Positions 51,576 to 61,223 are shown, numbered from the stretch's first letter. The stretch: 64,000 nt of DNA from Streptomyces stelliscabiei (GCF_014873495.1 NZ_JADBGF010000001.1:5208001-5272000), one strand, 5' to 3'. Translations and numbers: made by a program. Notes: generated from the sequence alone by a model not told the origin.

Positions 51576-52910
51576 ATGTCCGTCGTGCGCGACCTGCGCG
51601 TCCTGCTCCACCTTCGGGACTTCCGGCGTCTGCTGGCCGTACGTCTGCTGTCCCAGGGCGCCGACGGTGTCTTCCAGGTCGCGCTCGCCACGTACGTCGT
51701 GTTCTCCCCCGAGAAGCAGACGTCAGCGGCGGCCATCGCCTCCGCCATGGCGGTCCTGCTCCTTCCGTACTCCCTCGTCGGCCCCTTCGCGGGCGTCCTG
51801 CTGGATCGCTGGCGACGCCGCCAAGTGCTGCTGTACGGAAACCTGCTGCGCGCCCTGCTGGCGTCCGTGACAGCCGTCCTGATCCTGAGTCACGTACCCG
51901 ACTGGCTCTTCTACGTCTCCGCTCTGTGCGTCACCGCGGTCAACCGTTTCGTGCTGGCGGGGCTGTCCGCCGCGTTGCCCCGGGTGGTGGACGCCGACCG
52001 CCTGGTGGTCGCCAACTCACTCTCTCCGACAGCCGGAACGCTGGCCGCGACCGCCGGCGGCGGACTCGCCTTCGTCGTTCGACTGGTGGGCTTCGACTCG
52101 GACGCCGCGGTGGTGCTTCTCGGCTCGATCATGTACCTGTGCGCGGCCCTCGCTTCACTGAGGATCGCCCGTGACCTGCTGGGCCCGGATCCGGAGTTGA
52201 TGCCCCCTCGACTGGGTGCGGCGCTCGTCGGGACCGCGCGGGGTCTGACAGCAGGCGTGCGTCATCTTGCCGAGCCGGGGCGACGGCCTGCTGCCTGGGC
52301 GTTGGCGTCGATGACGCTGATGCGGTTCTGCTACGGCGCCCTGACGGTCATGGTGCTCATGCTGTGCCGGTATGCCTGGTCCTCGAACAGTTCCGGGGCC
52401 TACGGCTCCGAGGAAGGCCTGGCCCTTCTGGGTCTCGCCGTGGGGATCTCGGGAGCAGGTTTCTTCACCGCAGCGGTGATCACTCCTTGGGCGGCCGGGC
52501 GGTTGGGTCCGGACCGCTGGATCGTCGCCTGCGCCGCTGCGGCCGCCCTGTTGGGTCCGCCCCTCGGTCTGCCCTTCACGGAAGCGCCCATGTTGGCCGC
52601 GGCGTTCGTCCTGGGTCTGGTCACCCAGGGGGCGAAGATCTCCACGGACACGATCATCCAGTCCTCCGTCGACGACGGCTACCGAGGCCGCATCTTCTCC
52701 GTCTACGACGTCCTGTTCAACGTTGCCTTTGTCGGCGCCGCCGCAGCGGCCGCCCTCATGCTCGCTCCGGACGGTCGCTCGGCCGCCCTGGTGATCACCG
52801 TGGCCGTGATCTACGCAGCCATCGCTGTCGTCATGGCCCGCTTCGGGATGGCCGGACAGCGTCGGGGCGGGAGCGCCGATGTTTCACGTGAAACATCGCT
52901 CCCTCAGTGA
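51576..52910 (+). CDS. MFS transporter (C-terminus encoded by parS)
   Basis: A 444-residue major facilitator protein with 12 predicted helices. LLDRWRRRQVLLYGNLLRALL carries the cytoplasmic loop 2-3 signature, and GLVTQGAKISTDTIIQSSVDDGYRGRIFSVYD, read in parts, is typical of the EntS/NarK-like subgroup of exporters. Substrate unknown. The ninth to fifth residues from the end, VSRET (436-440), are the translation of a perfect parS site, so the tail is dictated by the centromere sequence. The gene converges on cca across a 50-bp palindrome. Confidence 0.9.
   Translation: MSVVRDLRVLLHLRDFRRLLAVRLLSQGADGVFQVALATYVVFSPEKQTSAAAIASAMAVLLLPYSLVGPFAGVLLDRWRRRQVLLYGNLLRALLASVTAVLILSHVPDWLFYVSALCVTAVNRFVLAGLSAALPRVVDADRLVVANSLSPTAGTLAATAGGGLAFVVRLVGFDSDAAVVLLGSIMYLCAALASLRIARDLLGPDPELMPPRLGAALVGTARGLTAGVRHLAEPGRRPAAWALASMTLMRFCYGALTVMVLMLCRYAWSSNSSGAYGSEEGLALLGLAVGISGAGFFTAAVITPWAAGRLGPDRWIVACAAAAALLGPPLGLPFTEAPMLAAAFVLGLVTQGAKISTDTIIQSSVDDGYRGRIFSVYDVLFNVAFVGAAAAAALMLAPDGRSAALVITVAVIYAAIAVVMARFGMAGQRRGGSADVSRETSLPQ
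52881..52894. other. parS inside MFS coding sequence
   Basis: Perfect 14-mer and 16-mer, read in frame as V-S-R-E-T, nine codons from the C-terminus. It is 73 bp from the next parS (centre to centre). Confidence 0.96.
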
Positions 52911-52935
52911 CTGCAGCCTCTGCCGATACGGAGAC

Positions 52936-52985
52936 ACAGCGACGCGGTGCGATGTTTCACGTGAAACATCGCACCGCGTCGCTGT
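52936..52985. terminator. 50-bp perfect palindrome with parS at its centre, bidirectional terminator candidate
   Basis: Bases 52936-52960 are the exact reverse complement of 52961-52985, with no spacer. It lies between the convergent MFS and cca genes (cca stop at 52992), so transcripts from both sides would form the same 25-bp stem. The parS occupies the dyad centre (52954-52967). Confidence 0.9.
52954..52967. other. parS at dyad centre of the 50-bp palindrome
   Basis: Perfect 14-mer and 16-mer, exactly centred in the palindrome that separates the MFS and cca genes. Confidence 0.96.
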
Positions 52986-52991
52986 CTGTCG

Positions 52992-54440
52992 TCAGGACAC
53001 CCGTGGCGACTGGGCCCACCACTCCTTGAGCGCAGTCACGGCGTCATCGTGCGGCATCGGCCCGTTCTCCAGACGCAGCTCCAGCAGGAACTTGTACGCC
53101 TGCCCGATCGCCGGTCCGGGTCCGACGCCCAGGATCTCCATGATCTGGTTACCGTCCAGGTCCGGACGGATGGCATCCAGCTCCTCCTGCTCCTGAAGCT
53201 GGGCGATGCGGTCCTCCAGACCGTCGTACGCGCGCGACAGGGCATTCGCCTTGCGCTTGTTCCGTGTCGTGCAATCGGAGCGCGTCAGCTTGTGGAGCCG
53301 GTCCAGAAGCGGGCCGGCATCGCGCACGTAGCGGCGGACGGCGGAGTCCGTCCATTCACCCATGCCGTAGCCGTGGAAGCGCAGGTGCAGTTCGACCAGG
53401 CGCGAGACATCCCTGACGAGTTCGTTCGAGTACTTGAGGGCAGCCATGCGCTTCTTGGTCATCTTGGCGCCCACCACCTCGTGGTGGTGGAAGGAGACCC
53501 TGCCGTCCTTCTCGAACCGACGAGTGCGGGGCTTGCCGATGTCGTGCAACAGAGCGGCAAGCCTCAGGGTGAGGTCCGGTCCGGCGTCCTCCAGCGCGAT
53601 CGCCTGCTCCAGGACGATCAGCGTGTGGTCGTAGACGTCCTTGTGCCGGTGATGCTCGTCCCGCTCCAGTCGTAGCGCCGGAAGCTCGGGCAGGACATGC
53701 TCGGCGAGGCCGGTCTCGACCAGCAGGCTCAGGCCCTCACGGGGATGAGCGGACAGGAGCAGCTTGTTCAGCTCGTCCCGTACCCGCTCCGCCGAGACGA
53801 TATCGAGACGGCCCGCCATGTCGGTCATCGCCGAAACGACCTCGGAGGCCACCTCGAAGTCCAGCTGAGCAGCGAAACGCGCGGCCCGCATCATGCGCAG
53901 CGGGTCGTCGGAGAAGGAATCCTCAGGAGTGCCGGGGGTACGCAGCACACGCGCCGAGAGGTCTTCGAGCCCGCCATGAGGGTCGATGAACTCCTTCTCG
54001 GGGAGGGCCACCGCCATCGCGTTCACGGTGAAGTCCCGGCGTACGAGGTCATCCTCGATCGAGTCGCCGTACGACACCTCGGGCTTCCGCGAAGTCCGGT
54101 CGTACGCCTCGGAGCGGTAGGTGGTGACCTCGATCTGGTAGCCGTCCTTCTGCGCCCCCACCGTGCCGAAGGCGATCCCGACCTCCCAGAGGGCGTCCGC
54201 CCAGGGGCGGACGATCTTCAGTACGTCATCGGGGCGGGCGTCCGTCGTGAAGTCCAGGTCGTTCCCGAGGCGGCCGAGCAACGCGTCCCTGACCGAGCCA
54301 CCGACCAGGGCGAGCGAGAACCCCGCCTCCTGGAAACGGCGTGCGAGGTCGTCGGCGACAGGGGACACCCGTAGCAGTTCACTCACCGCGCGGCGCTGCA
54401 CCTGGCTCAGGGCACTGTTGTCTTCGTTGGCGTTCGGCAC
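52992..54440 (-). CDS. cca: CCA tRNA nucleotidyltransferase / poly(A) polymerase family
   Basis: A 482-residue class II nucleotidyltransferase. The head carries LVGGSVRDALLGRLGNDLDFTT (read in parts), giving the GGxVRD motif and the DxD metal-binding pair. RRDFTVNAMA follows, then a central RNA-binding part. An HD domain (LAALLHDIGKPRTR, then HHHEVVGA) adds phosphohydrolase capacity. It rebuilds the CCA ends of tRNAs; in Streptomyces a related paralogue may act as a poly(A) polymerase, so the label pcnA is also used. Its place next to the murJ region is conserved in actinomycetes. Confidence 0.94.
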   Translation of the reverse strand: MPNANEDNSALSQVQRRAVSELLRVSPVADDLARRFQEAGFSLALVGGSVRDALLGRLGNDLDFTTDARPDDVLKIVRPWADALWEVGIAFGTVGAQKDGYQIEVTTYRSEAYDRTSRKPEVSYGDSIEDDLVRRDFTVNAMAVALPEKEFIDPHGGLEDLSARVLRTPGTPEDSFSDDPLRMMRAARFAAQLDFEVASEVVSAMTDMAGRLDIVSAERVRDELNKLLLSAHPREGLSLLVETGLAEHVLPELPALRLERDEHHRHKDVYDHTLIVLEQAIALEDAGPDLTLRLAALLHDIGKPRTRRFEKDGRVSFHHHEVVGAKMTKKRMAALKYSNELVRDVSRLVELHLRFHGYGMGEWTDSAVRRYVRDAGPLLDRLHKLTRSDCTTRNKRKANALSRAYDGLEDRIAQLQEQEELDAIRPDLDGNQIMEILGVGPGPAIGQAYKFLLELRLENGPMPHDDAVTALKEWWAQSPRVS

Positions 54441-54674
54441 AACAGAAAAGGGTACGGGGCACCGGTGGCCCCAGTCGCCTCCATTGAACGTGCACAGGGC
54501 TTCGCGCAGGAGTATCCCTCACGGACCGCAGCGATACGTGCACATACAGGGACAGGCCGACCTCGCCGCCGATCTTGTGAAGCGGACCGCGGCACTTCCC
54601 CTCAGCGCACATCGTTACCATGCGTGGACGCACATTTCGACGACCACTGACGACGACTAGGGACGGGCGAGCGC

Positions 54675-57083
54675 GTGGCCGAGGCGGCAGACTTCCAGGG
54701 GACGAGTCCCTCACCTGCCCGCCGGTGGCTGCTGCGCACCGGGGCGCTGCTCGCCGGGGCCCCCCTGCTGGCCGGTCTGTTCCAGGTGCCCGCGGCCCCG
54801 TCCGCACAGGCGACGCCGCGCACTTCCCCGGCCGAGGCCACGGGGTCGAAAACCGTCGAGGTCTCCCTGGACTCGCTCAGTCCCAGCGTCCCCACCGACG
54901 GCGACACCGTCACCGTCTCCGGCACGGTCACGAACAAGGGCAAGCAGACGGTCACGAACGCCCACGTGGGCCTTCGGGTGGCATCGGCGGCCGTGACCGG
55001 CCGCTCGGCCATCGACGACGCGGCCAGGCGTAGTGGCTTCGACCAGTTCACCGACGGGACGGAGGTCGGCGGGAAGTACGTCGAGAAGTTCTCCGCGCTC
55101 GCCTCCGGTGTGGCTCAGCCCTTCACCATCTCGGTACCCGTCAAGGAGCTGGACCTCGACGAGGACGGCGTCTACCAGCTGGGCGTCTCGCTTTCGGGAA
55201 GGACCGCGTCCGCCCAGTACGACCAGGTTCTCGGGATCCAGCGCACGTTCCTGCCGTGGCAGCCCGACGAGGCCGGCACCAGGACGAAGACGACCTACCT
55301 CTGGCCGCTGATCTCCACCACCCATCTGACGGCCGAGACAGGTCCCGGTGAGCAGCAGACGCCCGTCTTCCGTAACGACGACCTCGCCAAGGAGATCTCT
55401 GCGGGCGGCCGCCTGGAGCAGATGCTGACACTGGGCAAAAACCTGGACATCACCTGGGTGATCGATCCGGATCTCCTGGCGTCGGTCGTCGCGATGACGG
55501 AGAGCTACCGGGTCCGGAGCGGGGACACCACCGTCGCCGGCAGGAACCAGGCCGTCGCCAAGGCGTGGCTGGCGGAGCTGGAGACCGCGGTTCAGGGCGA
55601 GGAGGTCATCGCTCTCCCCTTCGCCGACCCCGACGTCGCTGCGCTGGCCCACAATGGCAAGACGATCACGGGCTCCCTGAGCCGACTGAAGGGCGCCACC
55701 GATGTGGCCTCGGACACCGTCGAGAACATCCTCCGGGTGGTACCGGAGACGGACTTCGCCTGGCCCGTCAACGGCGCCGTCGACCCCTCGATCGTCAAGG
55801 TCGCCATCTCCGCGGGCGCCGACAAGGTCATCGCCCGCAGTGACAGCCTGCAGGAGAGCAGCCGCCTGTCCTACACACCCAACGCGGCCCGACCGATCGG
55901 GGGCGGCACCACGGCGGTGGTCGCGGACGCCCGGTTGTCGACAGCCTTCCAGGGCGACATGACGAAGGCCGAGCGTTCGACGCTGGCCGTACAGAGGTTC
56001 CTCGCCCAGAGCCTGGTGACCGACCTCCAGAACAACAAGCAGCGCAGCGTCGTGATCGCCCCGCAGCGCATGCCGTCGGCGAGCCAGGCGCAGACGATGG
56101 CGCAGGCCCTGACGGCGCTCCAAGGGGGCAACTGGTCGCAGCCCCAGGAGCTGTCCGAGGCCGCCGCCGCGAAGCCCGACCCGCGCGCCAGCACGACGAT
56201 TCCGTCCGCCTCGGCCTACCCCAAGTCGCTGCGGAAGCAGGCGCTGCCCAAGTCGGCGTTCGAGGAGATCCACGCCACTCAGGCCGACCTCGACCGCTTC
56301 AAGGTGATCCTCTCCGACCAGTCCCGCGTGGTCACGCCGTTCGGCAGGACCATGGACCGGGAGATGTCCACGTCCTGGCGGGGCCGCTCCATGGAGGGGG
56401 CGGTCTACCGCAACAATGTGCAGTCGTACCTCAACTCGCTCACCGGCCAGGTCCGGCTGATCAGGAAGTCCGAGACGAAGCTCTCGGGCCGCAGCGCGAC
56501 GATCCCCGTGACCGTGCAGAACAACCTCGTGCAGGGCGTCGGCAATTTGACGCTGCGCCTCAGGTCGAAGGCCCCCAAGCGCCTGCTGATCGGCGACAAG
56601 GCCTTCGCTGAGCAGTCCGTCGACATCTCGGGTGGACACAGCGAGTCGGTAAAGTTCACCACCAACGCCGCAGCCAACGGCAAGGTCGACGTCGTCGCCC
56701 AGCTCTACACCGCGAACGGCGAGAAGTATGGTGACGAGGTCGAGTTCACGGTGAACGTCACCGAGATCACGCCCACGGTCATGCTGGTCATCGCGGGTGG
56801 CGTCCTGCTCCTCGTGCTCGCCGGATTCCGGATGTACACACAGCGCAAGCGCGCGGCCGCCCGACTTGAGGCTGAGGGAGCGTCGACGGACGACGACTCC
56901 TCGGGAAGTGTCCCGACGGACGAGACCGCGAGCACCGAAGCGGTCTCAGTCGTACACACTGTCGAGGAGGAGACCCCGGCGAAGTCGGGGACGGACGAGC
57001 CGGAGCACCCGAGTGACCCGGCACCGGACACCGCTCCGGAAAGCGCCGACCCGTCCGGCACGGGTGAGAGAGTGGACCGTTGA
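54675..57083 (+). CDS. Secreted, membrane-anchored DUF6049-like protein
   Basis: An 802-residue protein. The N-terminus has a twin-arginine-like ARRWLLR followed by a hydrophobic stretch (residues 15-40), so it is exported. Residues 55-690 form several beta-rich domains without motifs I recognise, including a segment resembling a polysaccharide-deacetylase-like barrel (ITWVIDPDLL). A helix near 701-722 anchors the C-terminus, and a Ser/Glu/Thr-rich cytoplasmic tail ends the protein. It precedes murJ by 47 bp on the same strand, the order conserved in actinomycetes. A role in envelope assembly with MurJ is inferred only from this. The start is a GTG. Confidence 0.85.
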   Translation: MAEAADFQGTSPSPARRWLLRTGALLAGAPLLAGLFQVPAAPSAQATPRTSPAEATGSKTVEVSLDSLSPSVPTDGDTVTVSGTVTNKGKQTVTNAHVGLRVASAAVTGRSAIDDAARRSGFDQFTDGTEVGGKYVEKFSALASGVAQPFTISVPVKELDLDEDGVYQLGVSLSGRTASAQYDQVLGIQRTFLPWQPDEAGTRTKTTYLWPLISTTHLTAETGPGEQQTPVFRNDDLAKEISAGGRLEQMLTLGKNLDITWVIDPDLLASVVAMTESYRVRSGDTTVAGRNQAVAKAWLAELETAVQGEEVIALPFADPDVAALAHNGKTITGSLSRLKGATDVASDTVENILRVVPETDFAWPVNGAVDPSIVKVAISAGADKVIARSDSLQESSRLSYTPNAARPIGGGTTAVVADARLSTAFQGDMTKAERSTLAVQRFLAQSLVTDLQNNKQRSVVIAPQRMPSASQAQTMAQALTALQGGNWSQPQELSEAAAAKPDPRASTTIPSASAYPKSLRKQALPKSAFEEIHATQADLDRFKVILSDQSRVVTPFGRTMDREMSTSWRGRSMEGAVYRNNVQSYLNSLTGQVRLIRKSETKLSGRSATIPVTVQNNLVQGVGNLTLRLRSKAPKRLLIGDKAFAEQSVDISGGHSESVKFTTNAAANGKVDVVAQLYTANGEKYGDEVEFTVNVTEITPTVMLVIAGGVLLLVLAGFRMYTQRKRAAARLEAEGASTDDDSSGSVPTDETASTEAVSVVHTVEEETPAKSGTDEPEHPSDPAPDTAPESADPSGTGERVDR

Positions 57084-57130
57084 GCGACTGTCGTGGCCGG
57101 TTGGCCCGGGGACGATGAGGTGGGGTAGGC

Positions 57131-59377
57131 ATGAACGCGCCGTACGACGGTGACCGCGGCCAGGGCGCGGCCGACTCGGGGTATCCCGACGACGGCCAGC
57201 CGCCCGGGCCGGGCCAGGTGCCGCCGCAGCATCCCGCGGACATATACCTCCAGGACGCCTACGACCAGGACCCCTACCGCGCACGCGATCTCGCCGCCCA
57301 GGACCCTGTGGCCGAGGCGCTCTACGACCGTGCCGCGCACCCCCCGCCCGCTCCTGGTACCTACCAGCCGCAGCAGCCCCTCTACGCGCAGCCGTCGTCG
57401 CCGCAGTACGCACCCGACCCGCGTGTGTGGGCCCAGACGCCGGCCCCCGAGCCCGAGGGGCCGACCCGGCATCTGCCGTACGGAGACGACGCGCGCACGA
57501 CCCAGTTCGTCGGCGTGGACGACCTGGTGACCCAGGCCGGCGAGGAACGCCACGAGCCGGACGCGTTCGCGCATCTCTTCCGCGACCAGCAGCAGAGCGG
57601 CCCCGTCCCCATGGGCCAGCCCTCCGTTCCCGGACCGACCCCTGCGCCGTCGTCCGGCACCGGCCGCGCGGCGTACCAGGAGCCCGCGCCCGCTCCGACG
57701 CCCCCGCCCGCGGCCGCGCCCACTCCTGCATCTGCGTCGAAGAAGGGCGGGCGGGCTTCGGGCCTGCTCAAGTCGAGCGCCGTGATGGCGGCGGGCACGA
57801 TGGTGTCGCGCCTCACCGGCTTCATCCGTTCGGCGATGATCGTCTCGGCGCTGGGCCTGTCGCTTCTCGGTGAGTCCTTCCAGGTCGCCTATCAGCTGCC
57901 GACGATGATCTACATCCTGACCGTCGGCGGGGGGCTCAATTCCGTCTTCGTACCGCAGCTCGTCCGTGCCATGAAGGACGATGAGGACGGCGGCGAGGCG
58001 TACGCCAACAGGCTGCTGACCTTGGTCATGGTGATCCTGGGCCTCCTCACCGCGCTCGCCATGTTCGCCGCACCACTGCTCGTCCGCGCCCTGTCGACGC
58101 CACTCGCCACCGACCCCGCGGCCAATGACGTAGCCGTCACCTTCACCCGGTACTTCCTGCCCTCGATCTTCTTCATGGGCATTCACGTGGTGATGGGACA
58201 GATCCTCAACGCCCGTGGCCGCTTCGGCGCGATGATGTGGACCCCGGTCCTCAACAACATCGTCATCATCGTCACCCTCGGCGCGTTCCTCTGGGTCTAC
58301 GGCAGCGCGGCCAACTCCCACATGACGGTCGAGAGCATCCCGCCGGAGGGTGAGCGGCTACTCGGCATCGGCATCCTCTTGGGTCTCGTGGTCCAAGCCC
58401 TGGCGATGATCCCGTACCTGCGGGAGACCGGGTTCCGGATGCGGTTGCGTTTCGACTGGAAGGGCCATGGCCTCGGCAAGGCCGCGATGCTGGCCAAGTG
58501 GACGATCCTGTTCGTGCTCGCCAACCAGGCGGGTGCACTCGTGGTCACCCAGTTGGCAACCGCGGCGGTCACTGAGACGAAGATCGCCGGAACAGGCTTC
58601 AGCGCCTACGCCAACGCCCAGCTCATCTGGGGCCTGCCCCAGGCCATCATCACCGTCTCGCTCATGGCCGCCCTCCTGCCACGCATCTCCCGCTCGGCCG
58701 CCGAGGACGACACCGGCGCCGTGCGTGACGACATCTCACAGGGCCTGCGCACCACGGCGGTCGCCATCGTGCCGATCGCCTTCGGCTTCGTCGCCCTCGG
58801 CATCCCGATGTGCACGCTGATCTTCGGTTCCTCCGGCACCGGTGCGGCCACCAACATGGGCTTCATGCTGATGGCCTTCGGCCTCGGTCTGATCCCGTAC
58901 TCCGTGCAGTACGTCGTGCTCCGCGCCTTCTACGCGTACGAGGACACCCGGACCCCGTTCTACAACACGGTCATCGTGGCCGCCGTCAACGCGAGCGCCT
59001 CCGCGGTCTGCTTCTTCGTGATCCCGGCCCGCTGGGCCGTGGTCGGCATGGCGGCTTCGTACGGCCTGGCGTACATGATCGGTGTCGGTATCGCCTGGCG
59101 CCGGCTCAAGAAGCGGCTGGGCGGCGACCTGGACGGATCCAGGGTCATGCGGACGTACGCGCGGCTGTCCATCGCCTCTCTGCCCGCGGCGCTGCTGAGT
59201 GGCGCCGCCTGCTACGGCATCAGCCGGACTCTGGGGCAGGGTGTCGGTGGCTCGATGCTCGCACTCGCAGGGGGAGGAATCGTGCTGCTCGGTGTCTTCT
59301 ACGTAGCCGCGCGACGCATGCGCATCGAAGAGCTCAACTCGATGGTCGGCATGGTTCGCGGACGGCTGGGACGCTGA
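57131..59377 (+). CDS. murJ: Lipid II flippase MurJ (MviN)
   Basis: A 748-residue protein. The first 210 residues are a Pro/Gln/Tyr-rich cytoplasmic tail. From LLKSSAVMAAGTMVSRLTGF a 14-helix MOP-superfamily core follows, with the family segments QVAYQLPTMIYILTVGGGLNSV (in parts) and PRISRSAAEDD. It flips lipid II across the cytoplasmic membrane. In Mycobacterium the corresponding protein continues into a pseudokinase domain; here that part is a separate downstream gene. GAGGTGGGG precedes the ATG. Confidence 0.96.
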   Translation: MNAPYDGDRGQGAADSGYPDDGQPPGPGQVPPQHPADIYLQDAYDQDPYRARDLAAQDPVAEALYDRAAHPPPAPGTYQPQQPLYAQPSSPQYAPDPRVWAQTPAPEPEGPTRHLPYGDDARTTQFVGVDDLVTQAGEERHEPDAFAHLFRDQQQSGPVPMGQPSVPGPTPAPSSGTGRAAYQEPAPAPTPPPAAAPTPASASKKGGRASGLLKSSAVMAAGTMVSRLTGFIRSAMIVSALGLSLLGESFQVAYQLPTMIYILTVGGGLNSVFVPQLVRAMKDDEDGGEAYANRLLTLVMVILGLLTALAMFAAPLLVRALSTPLATDPAANDVAVTFTRYFLPSIFFMGIHVVMGQILNARGRFGAMMWTPVLNNIVIIVTLGAFLWVYGSAANSHMTVESIPPEGERLLGIGILLGLVVQALAMIPYLRETGFRMRLRFDWKGHGLGKAAMLAKWTILFVLANQAGALVVTQLATAAVTETKIAGTGFSAYANAQLIWGLPQAIITVSLMAALLPRISRSAAEDDTGAVRDDISQGLRTTAVAIVPIAFGFVALGIPMCTLIFGSSGTGAATNMGFMLMAFGLGLIPYSVQYVVLRAFYAYEDTRTPFYNTVIVAAVNASASAVCFFVIPARWAVVGMAASYGLAYMIGVGIAWRRLKKRLGGDLDGSRVMRTYARLSIASLPAALLSGAACYGISRTLGQGVGGSMLALAGGGIVLLGVFYVAARRMRIEELNSMVGMVRGRLGR

Positions 59378-59401
59378 CGCGGGGGTACGCGCACAACCAT
59401 C

Positions 59402-59434
59402 GTCCGCCGCCGCGTGTCGCTCATAGCGGCGGAC
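59402..59434 (+). terminator. Hairpin between murJ and pseudokinase gene
   Basis: A 9-bp stem GTCCGCCGC / GCGGCGGAC with a 15-nt loop, 24 bp after the murJ stop. It may attenuate rather than end transcription, since the next gene is closely placed. Confidence 0.45.
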
Positions 59435-59495
59435 TGTGGGCACAATTGGCTTCGGCGTGTCAGAGCGCTCAACGGATGGGGAGGCAGGAACGACG

Positions 59496-61223
59496 GTGGC
59501 GGAACGGAGCACGGCTGCCGTCGACGTGGCAGACAACAGCGGCGACAAGCCGCTGACCGCGCAAGCGGACCAGTCCACGGCCGACGGGGAGGCCCAGAAC
59601 CGGGAGCGGGACACGGAGAGCTCGGCGAGCGAAGAGGCACATGGGAACGGCGATACCGAGAGCCCTTCGCAGACGACACCGCCCGAACTGCACAGCGGCC
59701 ACAAACTCGCCAGGCGCTACCGCCTCGAAGAGTGCGTCACCCGTCTGGACGGTTTCAGCAGTTGGCGTGCCGTGGACGAGAAACTGCGTCGCGCGGTCGG
59801 GGTGCATGTCCTGCCCGCCGATCACACACGCGCTCGTTCCGTGCTGGCGGCGGCCCGGTCCTCGGCGTTGCTGGGGGACCCCCGCTTCGTCCAGGTACTC
59901 GACGCCGTCGAGGAGAACGACCTCGTGTACGTGGTGCACGAATGGCTGCCCGACGCCACGGAGCTGACGGCGCTGTTGGCCTCCGGCCCCCTGGAACCGC
60001 ACGACGCGTACCAGATGGTCACGCAGGTCTCACACGCCATGGCCGCCGCGCACCGTGAGGGCCTCGCGCATCTACGGCTGAACCCGAGCGCCGTGCTGCG
60101 TTCCGCCTCCGGGCAGTGGCGCATCCGCGGTCTCGCGGTGAACGCGGCGTTGCGAGGAATCGGTTCGGACACCCCCCAGAGGACGGACACGGAGGCGATC
60201 GGCGCACTGCTGTACGCCGCCCTCACCCAGCGCTGGCCGTACGAGAACGACGCGCACGGCCTCTCAGGGCTCCCCAAGGGCGTCGGGCTCATCGCGCCCG
60301 ACCAGGTCCGTGCGGGCGTCCACAGGGGCCTGTCGGAGCTTTCCATGCGCGCGCTCGTCAACGACGGCGCCACCGCTTCCCGCCATGAGACTCCGTGCAC
60401 GACGCCGGAGGAGCTGGTGAAGGCTGTCGGAGAGATGCCGCGCATCCGCCCGCCGGAGCCCGCGTTCACCGCGCCGCCCGACTACCAGCACACCACGTAC
60501 CAGCAGGGGACGTACGGCCGTCAGGCACCGCATCCGGGTCTCACCCAGCCGATCCAGACCCCGCCGCCGCCGCTGCAGAGCCGAACCGGCAAGGCCCTCA
60601 AATGGGCCGTCTCCGCGCTGCTGATCGCCGCGCTCGGTCTCGGCAGCTGGCAGCTCGCCGACGCGCTCATGAACAGCAGGGGCCAGTCCAGCGAGCCGGA
60701 CACCAGCCAGTCGGCCGACGGCAACGACAAGGGCACCGACAAGGCCAGGCCCATCACGGCACTCGGCATCAAGGACGCCGCGGAGTACTACCCGGACGGC
60801 AAGCCGCAGCACGCCAACGACGCGAGGCTGACGTACGACAACAGCTCGTCGACGTACTGGCGGACGTACTCCTACACCGACGGCCCCACATTGGCGCCGT
60901 TCAAGCAGGGCGTCGGCATCGTCTACGACCTGGGCTCGGCCAAGGAGGTGTCGGCGGCCTCGATAGGGCTGTACTACACGGGCGACCACACCACGGCCAC
61001 GCTCTACGGGGCCGACTCCCTGTCGTCGTCCGCTCCCCTCAGCTCCATGACGAAGATCGCCACGAACAGGACGAGTGGCACGGACCTGAAGATCTCCGCC
61101 AAGAAGCCGGTGAAGACCCGGTACGTTCTCGTGTGGCTCACGGATGTGCCCTACGCGAACCGTGACCAGTTCAGTGGCGCCGGCTACAAGCAGGCGATCA
61201 CCGACGTGAAGTTCACGGGCTGA
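59496..61223 (+). CDS. MurJ-associated membrane pseudokinase
   Basis: A 575-residue protein. Residues about 65-315 fold like a eukaryotic-type Ser/Thr kinase but lack key residues: there is no Gly-rich loop, no beta-3 Lys (RAVGVHVL), the HRD motif reads HLRLN and no DFG is present. One helix (about 368-388) leads to an extracytoplasmic beta-rich domain (about 425-575) resembling a discoidin/carbohydrate-binding module. This domain order matches the C-terminal part of M. tuberculosis MviN (Rv3910), whose pseudokinase binds FhaA when phosphorylated. Here it is split from murJ. The GTG start has AGGAA upstream; sigM follows after 24 bp. Confidence 0.88.
   Translation: MAERSTAAVDVADNSGDKPLTAQADQSTADGEAQNRERDTESSASEEAHGNGDTESPSQTTPPELHSGHKLARRYRLEECVTRLDGFSSWRAVDEKLRRAVGVHVLPADHTRARSVLAAARSSALLGDPRFVQVLDAVEENDLVYVVHEWLPDATELTALLASGPLEPHDAYQMVTQVSHAMAAAHREGLAHLRLNPSAVLRSASGQWRIRGLAVNAALRGIGSDTPQRTDTEAIGALLYAALTQRWPYENDAHGLSGLPKGVGLIAPDQVRAGVHRGLSELSMRALVNDGATASRHETPCTTPEELVKAVGEMPRIRPPEPAFTAPPDYQHTTYQQGTYGRQAPHPGLTQPIQTPPPPLQSRTGKALKWAVSALLIAALGLGSWQLADALMNSRGQSSEPDTSQSADGNDKGTDKARPITALGIKDAAEYYPDGKPQHANDARLTYDNSSSTYWRTYSYTDGPTLAPFKQGVGIVYDLGSAKEVSAASIGLYYTGDHTTATLYGADSLSSSAPLSSMTKIATNRTSGTDLKISAKKPVKTRYVLVWLTDVPYANRDQFSGAGYKQAITDVKFTG

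Noticed and set aside
58183..58196. ATTCACGTGGTGA in murJ as a parS variant
   Set aside because: Only the CACGTG core is shared; outer bases do not form the required palindrome.
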